From positions 1-50,452 of the forward strand of contig JACQYF010000151.1 of NCBI GenBank assembly GCA_016208315.1: a stretch of DNA of 50,452 nucleotides. The letters are read 5' to 3'. Of this stretch, positions 1 to 8,510 are shown one piece after another. The first letter of the stretch is position 1. Each line of letters begins with the position of its first letter. The stretch comes from Chloroflexota bacterium. GTDB lineage: Bacteria; Chloroflexota; Anaerolineae; UBA4142. The position numbers were made by a program, and so were the translations under genes. The notes beneath the pieces are model-generated. The model ran no database searches and had not been told where the DNA came from. It was given only the letters and a program-made list of their open reading frames with translations.

Positions 1-12
1 AATTGGTAATTC

Positions 13-1306
13 ATGAGTGACATCGCGATTCGAGCCGAAGGTTTATCCAAGCGCTATCGCATCGGCAGGCGACACGGGTACGACACGCTGGGAGACGCGG
101 CTGGAAATTGGAGACTGGAGATTAGGGATTGCATGCAGCGAGTTCGCCATCCAACCTCCAATTTCCAATTTCCAATTTCCAACTTCCAACTTCTGGGCGC
201 TCAAGGACGTGTCTGTCGAAGTCGAGCGCGGCAAGGTGCTGGGCGTCATCGGACGGAACGGCGCGGGCAAGAGCACGCTGCTGAAAATTTTGTCGCGCGT
301 CACGCGTCCAACCGCCGGTCGCGCGATGATTCACGGGCGCGTCGGTTCTCTGCTGGAAGTGGGCACGGGTTTTCATCCTGAGCTGACCGGTCGCGAGAAT
401 ATCTATTTGAACGGCGCGGTGCTCGGCATGACGCGCGCGGAGATCAATCAAAAGTTCGACGAGATCGTCGCCTTTGCCGAGATCGAACAGTTTCTCGATA
501 CGCCGGTCAAGCGCTATTCGAGCGGAATGTATATGCGGCTCGCGTTTTCGATTGCCGCGCACTTGGAGCCGGAAATCCCGATCGTGGACGAAGTGTTGGC
601 CGTCGGGGATGTCGCGTTCCGGCAGAAATGTCTGGGCAAGATGCAAGATGTTTCGAGCCGCGCCGGACGCACCGTCCTTTTCGTCAGTCACGATATGGAC
701 GCGATCCGGCGCTTGTGCCCGCGCTGCCTTCTGCTCGAACACGGGCACGCGGTTGCCGACGGCGATACGGCGAGCGTCGTCGCGCGCTACCTTGCGTTTC
801 AGGCGATCAAGGGCTATCCCAACGAGTGGCAGGACTTATCGCGCGCCGCGCACATGGGGACCGGCGAAGCGCGGTTTTCTGCGTATCGTTTCGCGAGTCA
901 ATGCGCGGCGGTTGGATTCCAACCTTATTCGAAAGGGCCGCTTGAATTCGACCTTGCCATCGAGACCGATGCGGCACGCACGGTTGGGAGCATCGCCGTT
1001 GACCTGAGTGACGCATCGGGTTTGCGGTTGGTCAACGCCAACACCGTCTTGATCAATCGCGCCGTAGCCCTGCGTAAGGGTCGCAACGTGGTGCGTTTGC
1101 GAATCGCCAATCTGTATTTGAATCCGGGCACGTATCGGCTTGGACTTTGGCTCGCCGACCCGGTGACCAATCACGCGACCGATACGGCATACGACCATAT
1201 CGAATCGGCGGGAGAAATTGAGGTGGTCAGAGGCGAATCGGAAGAGAACACGTTGAATCCGAATTCGGTCGTGACGTGCGATTTCGATGTGGTGGCTGTG
1301 AGCTAA
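13..1306 (+). CDS. Wzt-like polysaccharide ABC transporter ATP-binding protein, frameshifted near N-terminus
   Basis: ATPase subunit of an ABC exporter for lipid-linked glycans (Wzt/TagH/RfbB type). The normal N-terminus (MSDIAIRAEGLSKRYRIG) begins at the ATG at 13 in frame 1. Everything from the segment FWALKDVSVEVERG (about 191) onward is read in frame 2. Frame 2 has the Walker A motif GRNGAGKS (about 250-273), the signature YSSGM (about 520), the Walker B/D-loop IVDEVLAVGD (about 580-610) and the H-loop SHD (about 690). After about 800 comes a C-terminal beta-rich extension, the region that binds the glycan end in Wzt. The frame changes inside or beside a heptamer hairpin repeat (103-192) sitting in the linker between the A-loop strand and the first core strand. 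Either the gene is damaged, translation restarts downstream (GTG near 211) without the A-loop, or the assembly has an indel. The partner permease would lie upstream of the window. Confidence 0.82.
103..192. repeat. Inverted array of degenerate heptamers inside the Wzt gene
   Basis: Four heptamers of the type GGAAATT/GGAGACT (103-130) are followed by about 20 bases and six heptamers of the complementary type CCAATTT/CCAACTT (151-192). The two halves can pair as a hairpin. The same heptamer family recurs elsewhere in this window, at 28069 and 38124. It lies where the Wzt reading frame shifts. Confidence 0.85.
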
Positions 1307-1307
1307 C

Positions 1308-2639
1308 GTGAGCCAACCAGAAGCGACGATTGCGCTATTGCCGTGGGGCAACGTGCTGGAAGATTTCCTGGATCCGCTCGGCGTCTCGCTCGAAATGTTT
1401 TGCGCCGAATTCCGCGGCAGCTATATGTTCGGCTACATCGCCGCGCTCAAACAAGCCGGTGTGCGTACCGTCATCATTTGTATCTCGGCACGCGTAGATG
1501 CGCCAACGCGTCGCACGCATGCGCCGACCGGGGCGACCGTCTATTTTCTGCCGATGCCGCGGCTCTATCGTGCGGTGCATTGGCGAATGACATACCCGTA
1601 TGGGCAGACCGTGCGCGAGACATTTGGCGAGCTTCGCGGCGCGCAGCGGTTGCTTCTGCCCTTGTACGCCGCTACGCGCGAAATTGCACTCTATCTCGCG
1701 ACGCCACTTGAATCGCTCGCGCGGGTGATTCGGCAGGAGGGCTGCGACGCGATCTTGTGTCAGGAGTACGAGTACCCGCGCTTTGATGTTAGCGCGGCGC
1801 TGGGCAAATGGCTGCGGCTGCCGGTATTCGCGACGTTCCAGGGCGGCAATTATCATCACCGCCATCTTGAGCGATTCTCGCGTCCGCTGGCTCTGCGCGC
1901 CTCCGCGGGATTAATTATCGCGCCACAACGCGAAGCCAACCGCGTGCAGGCACGTTATGGAGTGCCGCCAACAAAGATCGCGCGCATCTTTAACCCGATA
2001 GACCTATCCGTCTGGAAACCGGCAGATCGAATAGCGGCACGCACCGCGCTCGGCATTCCGACCGATGCGCGCGTGGTCGCGTGGCATGGGCGCGTGGCGA
2101 TCCACAAAAAGGGGCTCGATATTCTTCTCGACGCGTGGGAGCGACTGTATCGCGCACGTCCGCAGCAGACATTGCGATTAGTGCTGATCGGCACGGGCGA
2201 TGACGCGGCAGAATTGCAGCAACGCGTTGCGAAAATCCCGAGCGTGATCTGGATCAACCGTTTTATCAACGACCCGTCTGAACTGGCGCATTATCTTTCG
2301 GCGGCCGATGTGTATGCATTCCCCTCGCGCTATGAGGGTTTTCCGGTGGCGTTGATTGAAGCCATGGCGTGCGGGTTGCCGGTCGTCGCCGCGGACGCGG
2401 ACGGCGTATCCGATATTCTCGCAGAGCGCGGCGGCGGAATCGTCGTGCCACGCGAGGATACCGAAGCGTTTACCACCGCGCTCGGTCGGCTGTTCGACGA
2501 TTCCGACCTAACGCGTGAAATGGGCAGACAAGCGCGGCAGCGCGCAGAAGCGACGTGTTCATTGCAATCGGTCGGCGAGCAGTTGCGCGATTTTCTCCTT
2601 AACGCTCGCGTTGAAAGGGTGGCTTGTTTTGACTCATGA
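1308..2639 (+). CDS. Glycosyltransferase family 4 (GT-B fold)
   Basis: 443-residue cytoplasmic or membrane-associated glycosyltransferase that adds a sugar from a nucleotide donor to a growing surface glycan. The C-terminal half carries the GT4 donor-site pattern: AWHGRVAIHKKGLDILL (start of the second Rossmann domain), then PSRYEGFPVALIEAMACG with the E-x7-E pair, and GVSDIL. The N-terminal acceptor domain is divergent. It starts with GTG one base after the stop of the ABC ATPase and overlaps the next gene by about 11 bases, so it belongs to the same operon. The acceptor and donor cannot be read from the sequence. Confidence 0.9.
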   Translation: MSQPEATIALLPWGNVLEDFLDPLGVSLEMFCAEFRGSYMFGYIAALKQAGVRTVIICISARVDAPTRRTHAPTGATVYFLPMPRLYRAVHWRMTYPYGQTVRETFGELRGAQRLLLPLYAATREIALYLATPLESLARVIRQEGCDAILCQEYEYPRFDVSAALGKWLRLPVFATFQGGNYHHRHLERFSRPLALRASAGLIIAPQREANRVQARYGVPPTKIARIFNPIDLSVWKPADRIAARTALGIPTDARVVAWHGRVAIHKKGLDILLDAWERLYRARPQQTLRLVLIGTGDDAAELQQRVAKIPSVIWINRFINDPSELAHYLSAADVYAFPSRYEGFPVALIEAMACGLPVVAADADGVSDILAERGGGIVVPREDTEAFTTALGRLFDDSDLTREMGRQARQRAEATCSLQSVGEQLRDFLLNARVERVACFDS

Positions 2640-4104
2640 CGACATACGTCGCCATTCGATTCAGGGTGGCGCGGTCACGATGCTGGCGCAGGGCGCCAAG
2701 TTCGTTCTGCAATTCGGCGCGACCATTGTCTTGGCGCGCTTGTTGACGCCGGAAGACTATGGCCTATTCAGCATCGCGTTCTCGATTGTAATCCTGGCGT
2801 CGTTTTTCAAAGACCTGGGATTGTCCACCGCGACCATTCAACGCGCAGAAATCAACCAACTCGAACTGAGCGCGATGTTCTGGGTCAACGTCGTGTGGGG
2901 ATTGGCGCTGGCGTTGGCAACGGTAATTGCTGCGCCGTGGCTCGCCGCGTTTTTCCGCGACCCGCGTCTGACCGAGATTCTGTGGGCGCTGGCGACCTTG
3001 TCCATTCTGGCGGGGATCAGCAATCAACATTGGGCGCTGTTGACGCGGCAGATGCGCTTTGCCGCAAGCGCAATCGTCGAATTGATTTCGCTCGGACTGG
3101 GTATTGCGGTTGGGGTTGGCACAGCGTGGATCGGCTGGGGCTATTGGGCGTTGATCGCGACGCAAATCGTCATCGCCGCGCTGCGCGCGGGCGGCGGAAT
3201 TATCGCGGCGCATTGGATGCCATCACTGCCGCGCGCCGTTTCCGTGCGCTCGTTCTTGACGTTTGGGGGCCAAATCACGGCGGTTTCCATCCTGGGTTAT
3301 GCCACGCGTAATCTCGACAATCTGTTGATCGGCTGGCAACGCGGCGCGCGCGAACTGGGTTTCTACGACAAGGCCTACCAACTGCTCTTGCTGCCGATCA
3401 TGCAAATCAACGTGCCGATTGGCACGCTCGCCGTCGCGGTACTCAGCCGGCTTGGCGGCAATGCCGCGGTTTATCGTGCCTATTGTTACCGCATCGCGCT
3501 GATCTGCGCGTCGCTGGGCATGCCGCTCATTGCGTTTCTCTTTGTCGCGACCGAACCGATTGTCGTGCTCGCGTTGGGCGATGCGTGGCGCGAGACGATT
3601 CCGCTTTTTCGCGCGCTGGCGCCCGCCGCGTTCATTGATACTTTCGCTTCGACGATTACGTGGATGTTTATCTCGCTGGGACAAACCGCGCGACAACTGT
3701 ATGCTTCTCTCGTGATCGCGGCGCTCATCATCGCGAGCATGGCGATCGGCGTGCAGTGGGGCGCGGTCGGCGTGGCGCTGGCGTACAGCAGCGCGCGCGC
3801 CGTGATTATTCTGCCGCTGGTCATTTACGCCTGCCGTCGTTCGCCCGTGCGGTGGACGGGATTCTTGAAGACGCTCGCGCGTCCCACGGTCGCTTCGCTC
3901 GGCAGCGCGGCCTTGCTCGTCTTGCTCAGTCCATGGATGTTCTCGGCGAGCAATCTAGGGCTCACGGTTCTTTCGGCGAGCGCGGCGTATGCTATTTTCT
4001 ATTTGGCGCTGTGGGTCTTGTTGCCCGGGGGCATAACCCTGTTGACTGAAATCTGGCGTTCGATTGAAATGCTGAAACATAACCCGGCGGCGAGTGGAGT
4101 TTGA
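2629..4104 (+). CDS. Polysaccharide flippase, MOP superfamily (Wzx/RfbX-like)
   Basis: Integral membrane protein of about 491 residues with about 12-14 hydrophobic helices, expected to flip lipid-linked oligosaccharide across the membrane. The N-terminus (IQGGAVTMLAQGAKFVLQ, then ARLLTPEDYGLFSIA) is the hallmark start of this family. A longer open frame exists from 2515 but lies entirely inside the preceding glycosyltransferase. I chose the TTG at 2629, preceded by GAAAGGG and directly followed by the conserved family start, giving an 11-base overlap. A later ATG near 2680 would remove part of the first helix. A second flippase occurs at 12598, so the locus may handle two glycans or two stages. 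Confidence 0.9.
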   Translation: MTHDDIRRHSIQGGAVTMLAQGAKFVLQFGATIVLARLLTPEDYGLFSIAFSIVILASFFKDLGLSTATIQRAEINQLELSAMFWVNVVWGLALALATVIAAPWLAAFFRDPRLTEILWALATLSILAGISNQHWALLTRQMRFAASAIVELISLGLGIAVGVGTAWIGWGYWALIATQIVIAALRAGGGIIAAHWMPSLPRAVSVRSFLTFGGQITAVSILGYATRNLDNLLIGWQRGARELGFYDKAYQLLLLPIMQINVPIGTLAVAVLSRLGGNAAVYRAYCYRIALICASLGMPLIAFLFVATEPIVVLALGDAWRETIPLFRALAPAAFIDTFASTITWMFISLGQTARQLYASLVIAALIIASMAIGVQWGAVGVALAYSSARAVIILPLVIYACRRSPVRWTGFLKTLARPTVASLGSAALLVLLSPWMFSASNLGLTVLSASAAYAIFYLALWVLLPGGITLLTEIWRSIEMLKHNPAASGV

Positions 4105-4107
4105 TCC

Positions 4108-5274
4108 GTGGAACGGAATGGAAAGCACATCCGGCTCGGCGCGCTGGGCGATGAGTTTTTCGATGCGCGTCTCGGCGGATTTGGCGGGTTCGGCTGGGCC
4201 ACGCGTATGCTCGCGGATTGTTTCGTCGGCCATCCAGAGCGCGGAGTGGATTTGGTCTTTTTCTCCAATCGCCTGCGGCAGAATGGCGTGCGAGAGACCT
4301 GCGTTCACGACACGCGACTTGTCCTGCGCGGCAACAATCGCGCTCAGGACTGGCGCAATCTCCGGCGCGAACGACTCGACTTGCTCTTGCTATTTGATTA
4401 CAACCTGGGTTATCGTTTTCACTGCGCCGCGCTCGCGCGCACGCCCGTGGCGCTGTGGGCGCGCGATCCGCGCACGCTGGAAGATTGGGAAAAAATCCGC
4501 ACGCTCCAGATTCCGGGCCAGGAAAACGCTCCGCCGCAGGGCATCGTGCCGAACGATTGCAATTCCGTCGCCGCGCTGGCGCGTCTTTCGCGTTGGGCGC
4601 GCCGCCCGTTTCTCTTCGCCACTCCCAATCCCGCGTTCGCCGAAAAAATGCGCGGCGCGTTCGGCGTCGAGTCCGAACTGCTCTTCCTGCCGAACGTAAT
4701 TCGCCCGTTTCCGGGCGCGCCGACAAAAAGCAATCGCCCGCGCGTAGTTTTCTTGGGTCGGCTCGATCCGATCAAGCGACCGTGGATCGCCGTCGAGTTG
4801 GCGCGGCGCTTGCCCGATGTCGAATTCCTGCTGCTCGGGACAGCGCACTATCGGGGCGCGGGCGGCTGGGAACCCCGCGATCTGCCGCCGAACATTCAAG
4901 CGATCGGACAGGCGGACGAGGAGCAAAAATGGCGCGCGCTCGCGTCGGCGTGGGTGGTCGTCAACACCTCGATTCACGAGGGACTGGCGGTCAGTTTTCT
5001 CGAAGCGCTGGCGTGCGAAACGCCGATTGTAAGTTGTGTCAATCCGGCTGGCATCGTCGAACGCTACGGGATTTTCGTCGGCACGTGGCTCGGAACCGGG
5101 TTGGACGGCGTGCCGTCGTTCGCCGCCGCGCTGGAAAAACTATTGCGCGACGACGTGCTCCGCGCGCGTCTCGGCAAAGCGGGCCGCGCCTGGGTCAACG
5201 CCACGCACACGGAAGCACGCTTTTTGGAATCGTTTTCGGCTCTATGTCAACGCGCCGGAGTTGGGCGCCAGTGA
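4108..5274 (+). CDS. Glycosyltransferase family 4
   Basis: 388-residue GT4-type enzyme. The nucleotide-sugar half contains VVFLGRLDPIKRPWIAVELA (start of the second Rossmann domain), a FLLLG strand, and NTSIHEGLAVSFLEALACET with the E-x7-E donor pair. The N-terminal domain is unusual for the family: it opens with a Gly/Phe-rich stretch (DARLGGFGGFGWATRML) that resembles the glycine loop binding the acceptor or phosphate. It starts with GTG at 4108, three bases after the flippase stop. Substrate unknown. Confidence 0.87.
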   Translation: MERNGKHIRLGALGDEFFDARLGGFGGFGWATRMLADCFVGHPERGVDLVFFSNRLRQNGVRETCVHDTRLVLRGNNRAQDWRNLRRERLDLLLLFDYNLGYRFHCAALARTPVALWARDPRTLEDWEKIRTLQIPGQENAPPQGIVPNDCNSVAALARLSRWARRPFLFATPNPAFAEKMRGAFGVESELLFLPNVIRPFPGAPTKSNRPRVVFLGRLDPIKRPWIAVELARRLPDVEFLLLGTAHYRGAGGWEPRDLPPNIQAIGQADEEQKWRALASAWVVVNTSIHEGLAVSFLEALACETPIVSCVNPAGIVERYGIFVGTWLGTGLDGVPSFAAALEKLLRDDVLRARLGKAGRAWVNATHTEARFLESFSALCQRAGVGRQ

Positions 5275-5290
5275 CCGAGGTCACCTTCAG

Positions 5291-6577
5291 GTGAAAATCG
5301 CGTTTGTGCTGGGAGTGTTTCCCGCGCTCTCCGAATCCTTTATCCTCAACCAAATCACGGGTTTGCTCGACCGCGGACACTCGGTTGACATTTACGCGGA
5401 ATCGGCACGTGTCGAAGCGACGGTTCATCCCGATGTCGCCGCGTATCATCTGCTCGACCGGACGCGCTATCAACATATCCCGCGCAGCCCGCTGCTGCGC
5501 GCGCTCTCCGTACCGCGCTGGCTCGCGATCATCGCGCGGCAACCGCGCATCGCCCTTCGCGCGCTGAATCTTTTTCGTTACGGCGTCCATGCGGCATCGC
5601 TCTGGCTCCTCTACGCTTCCGCGCCGTTCGACGGCGCGGCGTACGACATTATTCACGGTCATTTCGGAGCGAACGGGCTAAAGGCCGCGCTCTTGCGCGA
5701 AATCGGCGCGCTGCGCGGCAAATTGGTGACTAGCTTTCACGGCGACGAAATTACCGAATATCCCAAACAATTCGGTCGCGCTGTCTACGCGCCGCTCGTC
5801 GCGCGCGGCGATCTGTTTCTGCCGATCAGCCGCCGCTGGGTGAACGACCTCACGGCATTGGGTTGCGATCCGGGAAAGATCGTGCCGCACGCCATGGGCG
5901 TTGACCTCGGTCAATTTCCATTTCGGCAGCGTCAAAACAATAGCGCAGAACCGCTCCGAGTCATTTCCGTCGCGCGCTTGGAAGAAGTTAAAGGTCTGGA
6001 GTATGGCATTCGCGCCGTCGCGCGCTTGGGGAAAAGGATTTCGTACGTGATCGTGGGCGACGGCTCGCGTCGCGCGGCGCTCGAACGATTGATTCGGGAA
6101 TTGGACGCAGGTCAATGCGTGACGCTCGCCGGCGCCAAACATCAGGCGCACGTTCGCGATTTGCTGCAACGCGCCGATATTTTTCTCGCGCCGAGCGTCA
6201 CAGCCGAGCCGGAGTACGAGACGGGCGCGCGCCGGTGGCTGCAAGATGTGCTCATTGGCAGACAGCGTCGCGCCATCGCCAGTTTTAAAAGCGAGGGCGT
6301 TCCGGTCGCCATCATGGAAGCCATGGCGACCGGGTTGCCGGTGGTCGCGACGCGGCACGGCGGAATTCCAGAATTGGTCGAGGATGGCGTCAGTGGGTTT
6401 CTCGTTCCTGAACGCGATAGCGATGCCCTCGCGGATCGAATCGCCGCGCTGGTCGAGCGGGCGGATTTGCGCGCGGCGATGGGCTGCGCCGGGCGCGCGT
6501 TGGTCGAGCGCAACCATGACATCGCGCTGCTCAACGATCGCTTGGTCGCCATTTATCAGGGGCTGAGCCGTGGTTGA
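5291..6577 (+). CDS. Glycosyltransferase family 4, WcaL/AmsK-like
   Basis: About 428 residues. The N-terminal motif LGVFPALSESFILNQITGL and the later HGHFGANGLKAALLR are typical of the colanic-acid/amylovoran glycosyltransferases WcaL and AmsK. The C-terminal donor site reads EGVPVAIMEAMATGLPVV, with the E-x7-E pair and GGIPELVEDGVSGFLVP. An upstream extension to 5036 is open, but it lies in the previous gene and has no homology to the family. The GTG at 5291 gives the canonical start VKIAFVLG. Its end overlaps the next GTG start by 8 bases, indicating translational coupling. Confidence 0.9.
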   Translation: MKIAFVLGVFPALSESFILNQITGLLDRGHSVDIYAESARVEATVHPDVAAYHLLDRTRYQHIPRSPLLRALSVPRWLAIIARQPRIALRALNLFRYGVHAASLWLLYASAPFDGAAYDIIHGHFGANGLKAALLREIGALRGKLVTSFHGDEITEYPKQFGRAVYAPLVARGDLFLPISRRWVNDLTALGCDPGKIVPHAMGVDLGQFPFRQRQNNSAEPLRVISVARLEEVKGLEYGIRAVARLGKRISYVIVGDGSRRAALERLIRELDAGQCVTLAGAKHQAHVRDLLQRADIFLAPSVTAEPEYETGARRWLQDVLIGRQRRAIASFKSEGVPVAIMEAMATGLPVVATRHGGIPELVEDGVSGFLVPERDSDALADRIAALVERADLRAAMGCAGRALVERNHDIALLNDRLVAIYQGLSRG

Positions 6578-7445
6578 TTCAATCCGTTTTTCTATCGTCG
6601 TTCCAACGCGCAATCGCCCCGAACCCTTGGCGCATTGTCTCAACGCGCTCGCGCAGCTCAATTACTCTCGCGACCGGTTCGAAATCATCGTCGTGGACGA
6701 CGGCAGCTGGACGGCCTTGGGCGAATTCCAATGCGCCATGCCGATCACGCTTCTCCGCCAAGCGCACGCCGGCCCGGCGGCGGCGCGCAATGCCGGCGCG
6801 GCGCACGCGTGTGGAACGTTCCTGGCATTCACCGACGACGATTGCGCGCCCGACCCGAATTGGCTCCGCGCCCTCGAGGCAAGACTGGATGCCATGCCCG
6901 GCTGCGCGGTGGGCGGGAAAACGGTGAACGGCCTGACCGATAATATTTCCGCGACCGCGAGCCAACTCTTGATTGACTATTTGTATGCGTACTACAATCG
7001 CGATCCGAACCGCGCCGCGTTTGTCGCGTCGAATAATTTGGCCGCGCCGCGCGCGCGCTTTATCGAAATGGGCGGGTTTGACGCGTCGTTTCCGCGCGCC
7101 GCCGCCGAAGACCGGGATTTTTGCGACCGCTGGTTAGCGCGCGGAAACGCGCTGGTGTACGCGGCGGATGCCGTCGTGTGCCACGCGCACGCGCTCTCGT
7201 TGAAAAGCTTTGTGCGGCAGCATTGGAGTTATGGCCGCGGGGCGCGCCATTTTCGGCGCGCCCGCGCGCGGCGGGGACACGCACACCTCAGCATCGAACC
7301 GCTGCGTTTTTATCGGGATTTGGTGCTCCATCCCTTTGCGCGCCGAACCCCCCGCGCCGGGCTGTTGTCATTTTTGCTTTTGCTCACCCAAGTCGCCAAC
7401 GCGGCGGGTTTCTTTCGCGAAGCGTGGAACGTGGATCGGAAATGA
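6570..7445 (+). CDS. Glycosyltransferase family 2
   Basis: 291-residue GT-A-fold transferase. It begins FSIVVPTRNRPEPLAHCL, has the nucleotide-binding IIVVDDGS, the metal-binding FTDDDCAPDPNWL (DxD-like) and an EDRDFCDRW catalytic-base region. The last about 40 residues include a hydrophobic stretch that may sit in the membrane. It overlaps the preceding glycosyltransferase by 8 bases. Donor and acceptor unknown. Confidence 0.9.
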   Translation: MVDSIRFSIVVPTRNRPEPLAHCLNALAQLNYSRDRFEIIVVDDGSWTALGEFQCAMPITLLRQAHAGPAAARNAGAAHACGTFLAFTDDDCAPDPNWLRALEARLDAMPGCAVGGKTVNGLTDNISATASQLLIDYLYAYYNRDPNRAAFVASNNLAAPRARFIEMGGFDASFPRAAAEDRDFCDRWLARGNALVYAADAVVCHAHALSLKSFVRQHWSYGRGARHFRRARARRGHAHLSIEPLRFYRDLVLHPFARRTPRAGLLSFLLLLTQVANAAGFFREAWNVDRK

Positions 7446-7499
7446 ATCGGATGGCTGGCCCAAGTATTTCGCTCGAAACGACAATTTGAAATCGTCACT

Positions 7500-8510
7500 A
7501 TGAAACTATCCGTCGTCATTCCCGCGCATAACGGCGAGCGCCAACTGCGCCGCTGCTTGAAAACTTTGGCGACACACACTCGTCAGCCCGATGAAATCAT
7601 TGTAGTTGACGATGCTTCGAGCGACGGCTCGGCAAATTTGGCGCGCGAGATGGGCGCACGCGTGCTGAGCTTGCCGGATGGTCCGTCCGGGCCGGCGTTT
7701 GCGCGTAATCGCGGCGCGGAAGCAGCCTCCGGCGACCTCGTCGTGTTTCTCGACGCGGACGTTGCCGTGCATCCCGATACGCTCGCGTTGGTCGAGAAAT
7801 ATATGATGGAGCACGACGAGGTCGCCGCGCTATTTGGTTCCTACGACGACGCGCCGCGCTATCGGAGCACGGTCAGCGCGTACAAAAATCTGCTCCATCA
7901 CTTTGTCCACCAACACGGCCAGCGCGAGGCCTCCACTTTTTGGGCCGGCTGCGGCGCGATTCGACGCGACGTATTTCTCGCGCTGGGCGGCTTTAACGAA
8001 AGTTACGCGCGCCCTTCCATCGAAGATATCGAGTTGGGTATCCGGCTGCGCCGCGCGGGGTATCGCGTCTGGCTGTGCCCCGATGTTCAAGTCAAGCATT
8101 TGAAACATTGGCGCCTGGACAGCTTGCTCCGTTCGGATATTTTCGAGCGGGCGATCCCGTGGACGCGTCTGATCTTTGCCAGCGCGCGATTGCCGTCCGA
8201 TTTGAATCTGGACGCCAAAAGCCGTCTGAGCGCGCTGGCCGCCTGGGCGCTGGTCGTCTGTCCCGCGCTTGGTTTGGTGGTTCCGTGGGCCGCGCTCGGC
8301 GCATTCGTCGCGCTGGGAATGCTGGGCGCGCTCAATGGCGAACTCTATGTTTTTTTCGCGCAGCGCGGCGGCCGTAAACTGGCCCTGGGGGCATTTGGGC
8401 TGCACACTTTGTACTTGCTTTACAGCAGTCTCGTGTTTGTGGGCCTGCTGACCTGGCATCTGCTGCAAAAGACAACCGGAGAAATCAAGCATGTCCGATC
8501 AGCACGATAA
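7500..8510 (+). CDS. Glycosyltransferase family 2 with C-terminal membrane helices
   Basis: 336 residues. The GT-A core shows LSVVIPAHNGERQLRRCL, EIIVVDDASSDGS, a FLDADVAVHPDT metal-binding segment, a WAGCGAIRRDVFLALGGFN acceptor-loop motif, and IEDIELGIRLRRAGY containing the catalytic ED pair. After about residue 230 there are two or three hydrophobic helices, so the protein is probably membrane-anchored and may act on a polyprenyl-linked substrate. Its end overlaps the next gene by 20 bases. Confidence 0.9.
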   Translation: MKLSVVIPAHNGERQLRRCLKTLATHTRQPDEIIVVDDASSDGSANLAREMGARVLSLPDGPSGPAFARNRGAEAASGDLVVFLDADVAVHPDTLALVEKYMMEHDEVAALFGSYDDAPRYRSTVSAYKNLLHHFVHQHGQREASTFWAGCGAIRRDVFLALGGFNESYARPSIEDIELGIRLRRAGYRVWLCPDVQVKHLKHWRLDSLLRSDIFERAIPWTRLIFASARLPSDLNLDAKSRLSALAAWALVVCPALGLVVPWAALGAFVALGMLGALNGELYVFFAQRGGRKLALGAFGLHTLYLLYSSLVFVGLLTWHLLQKTTGEIKHVRSAR

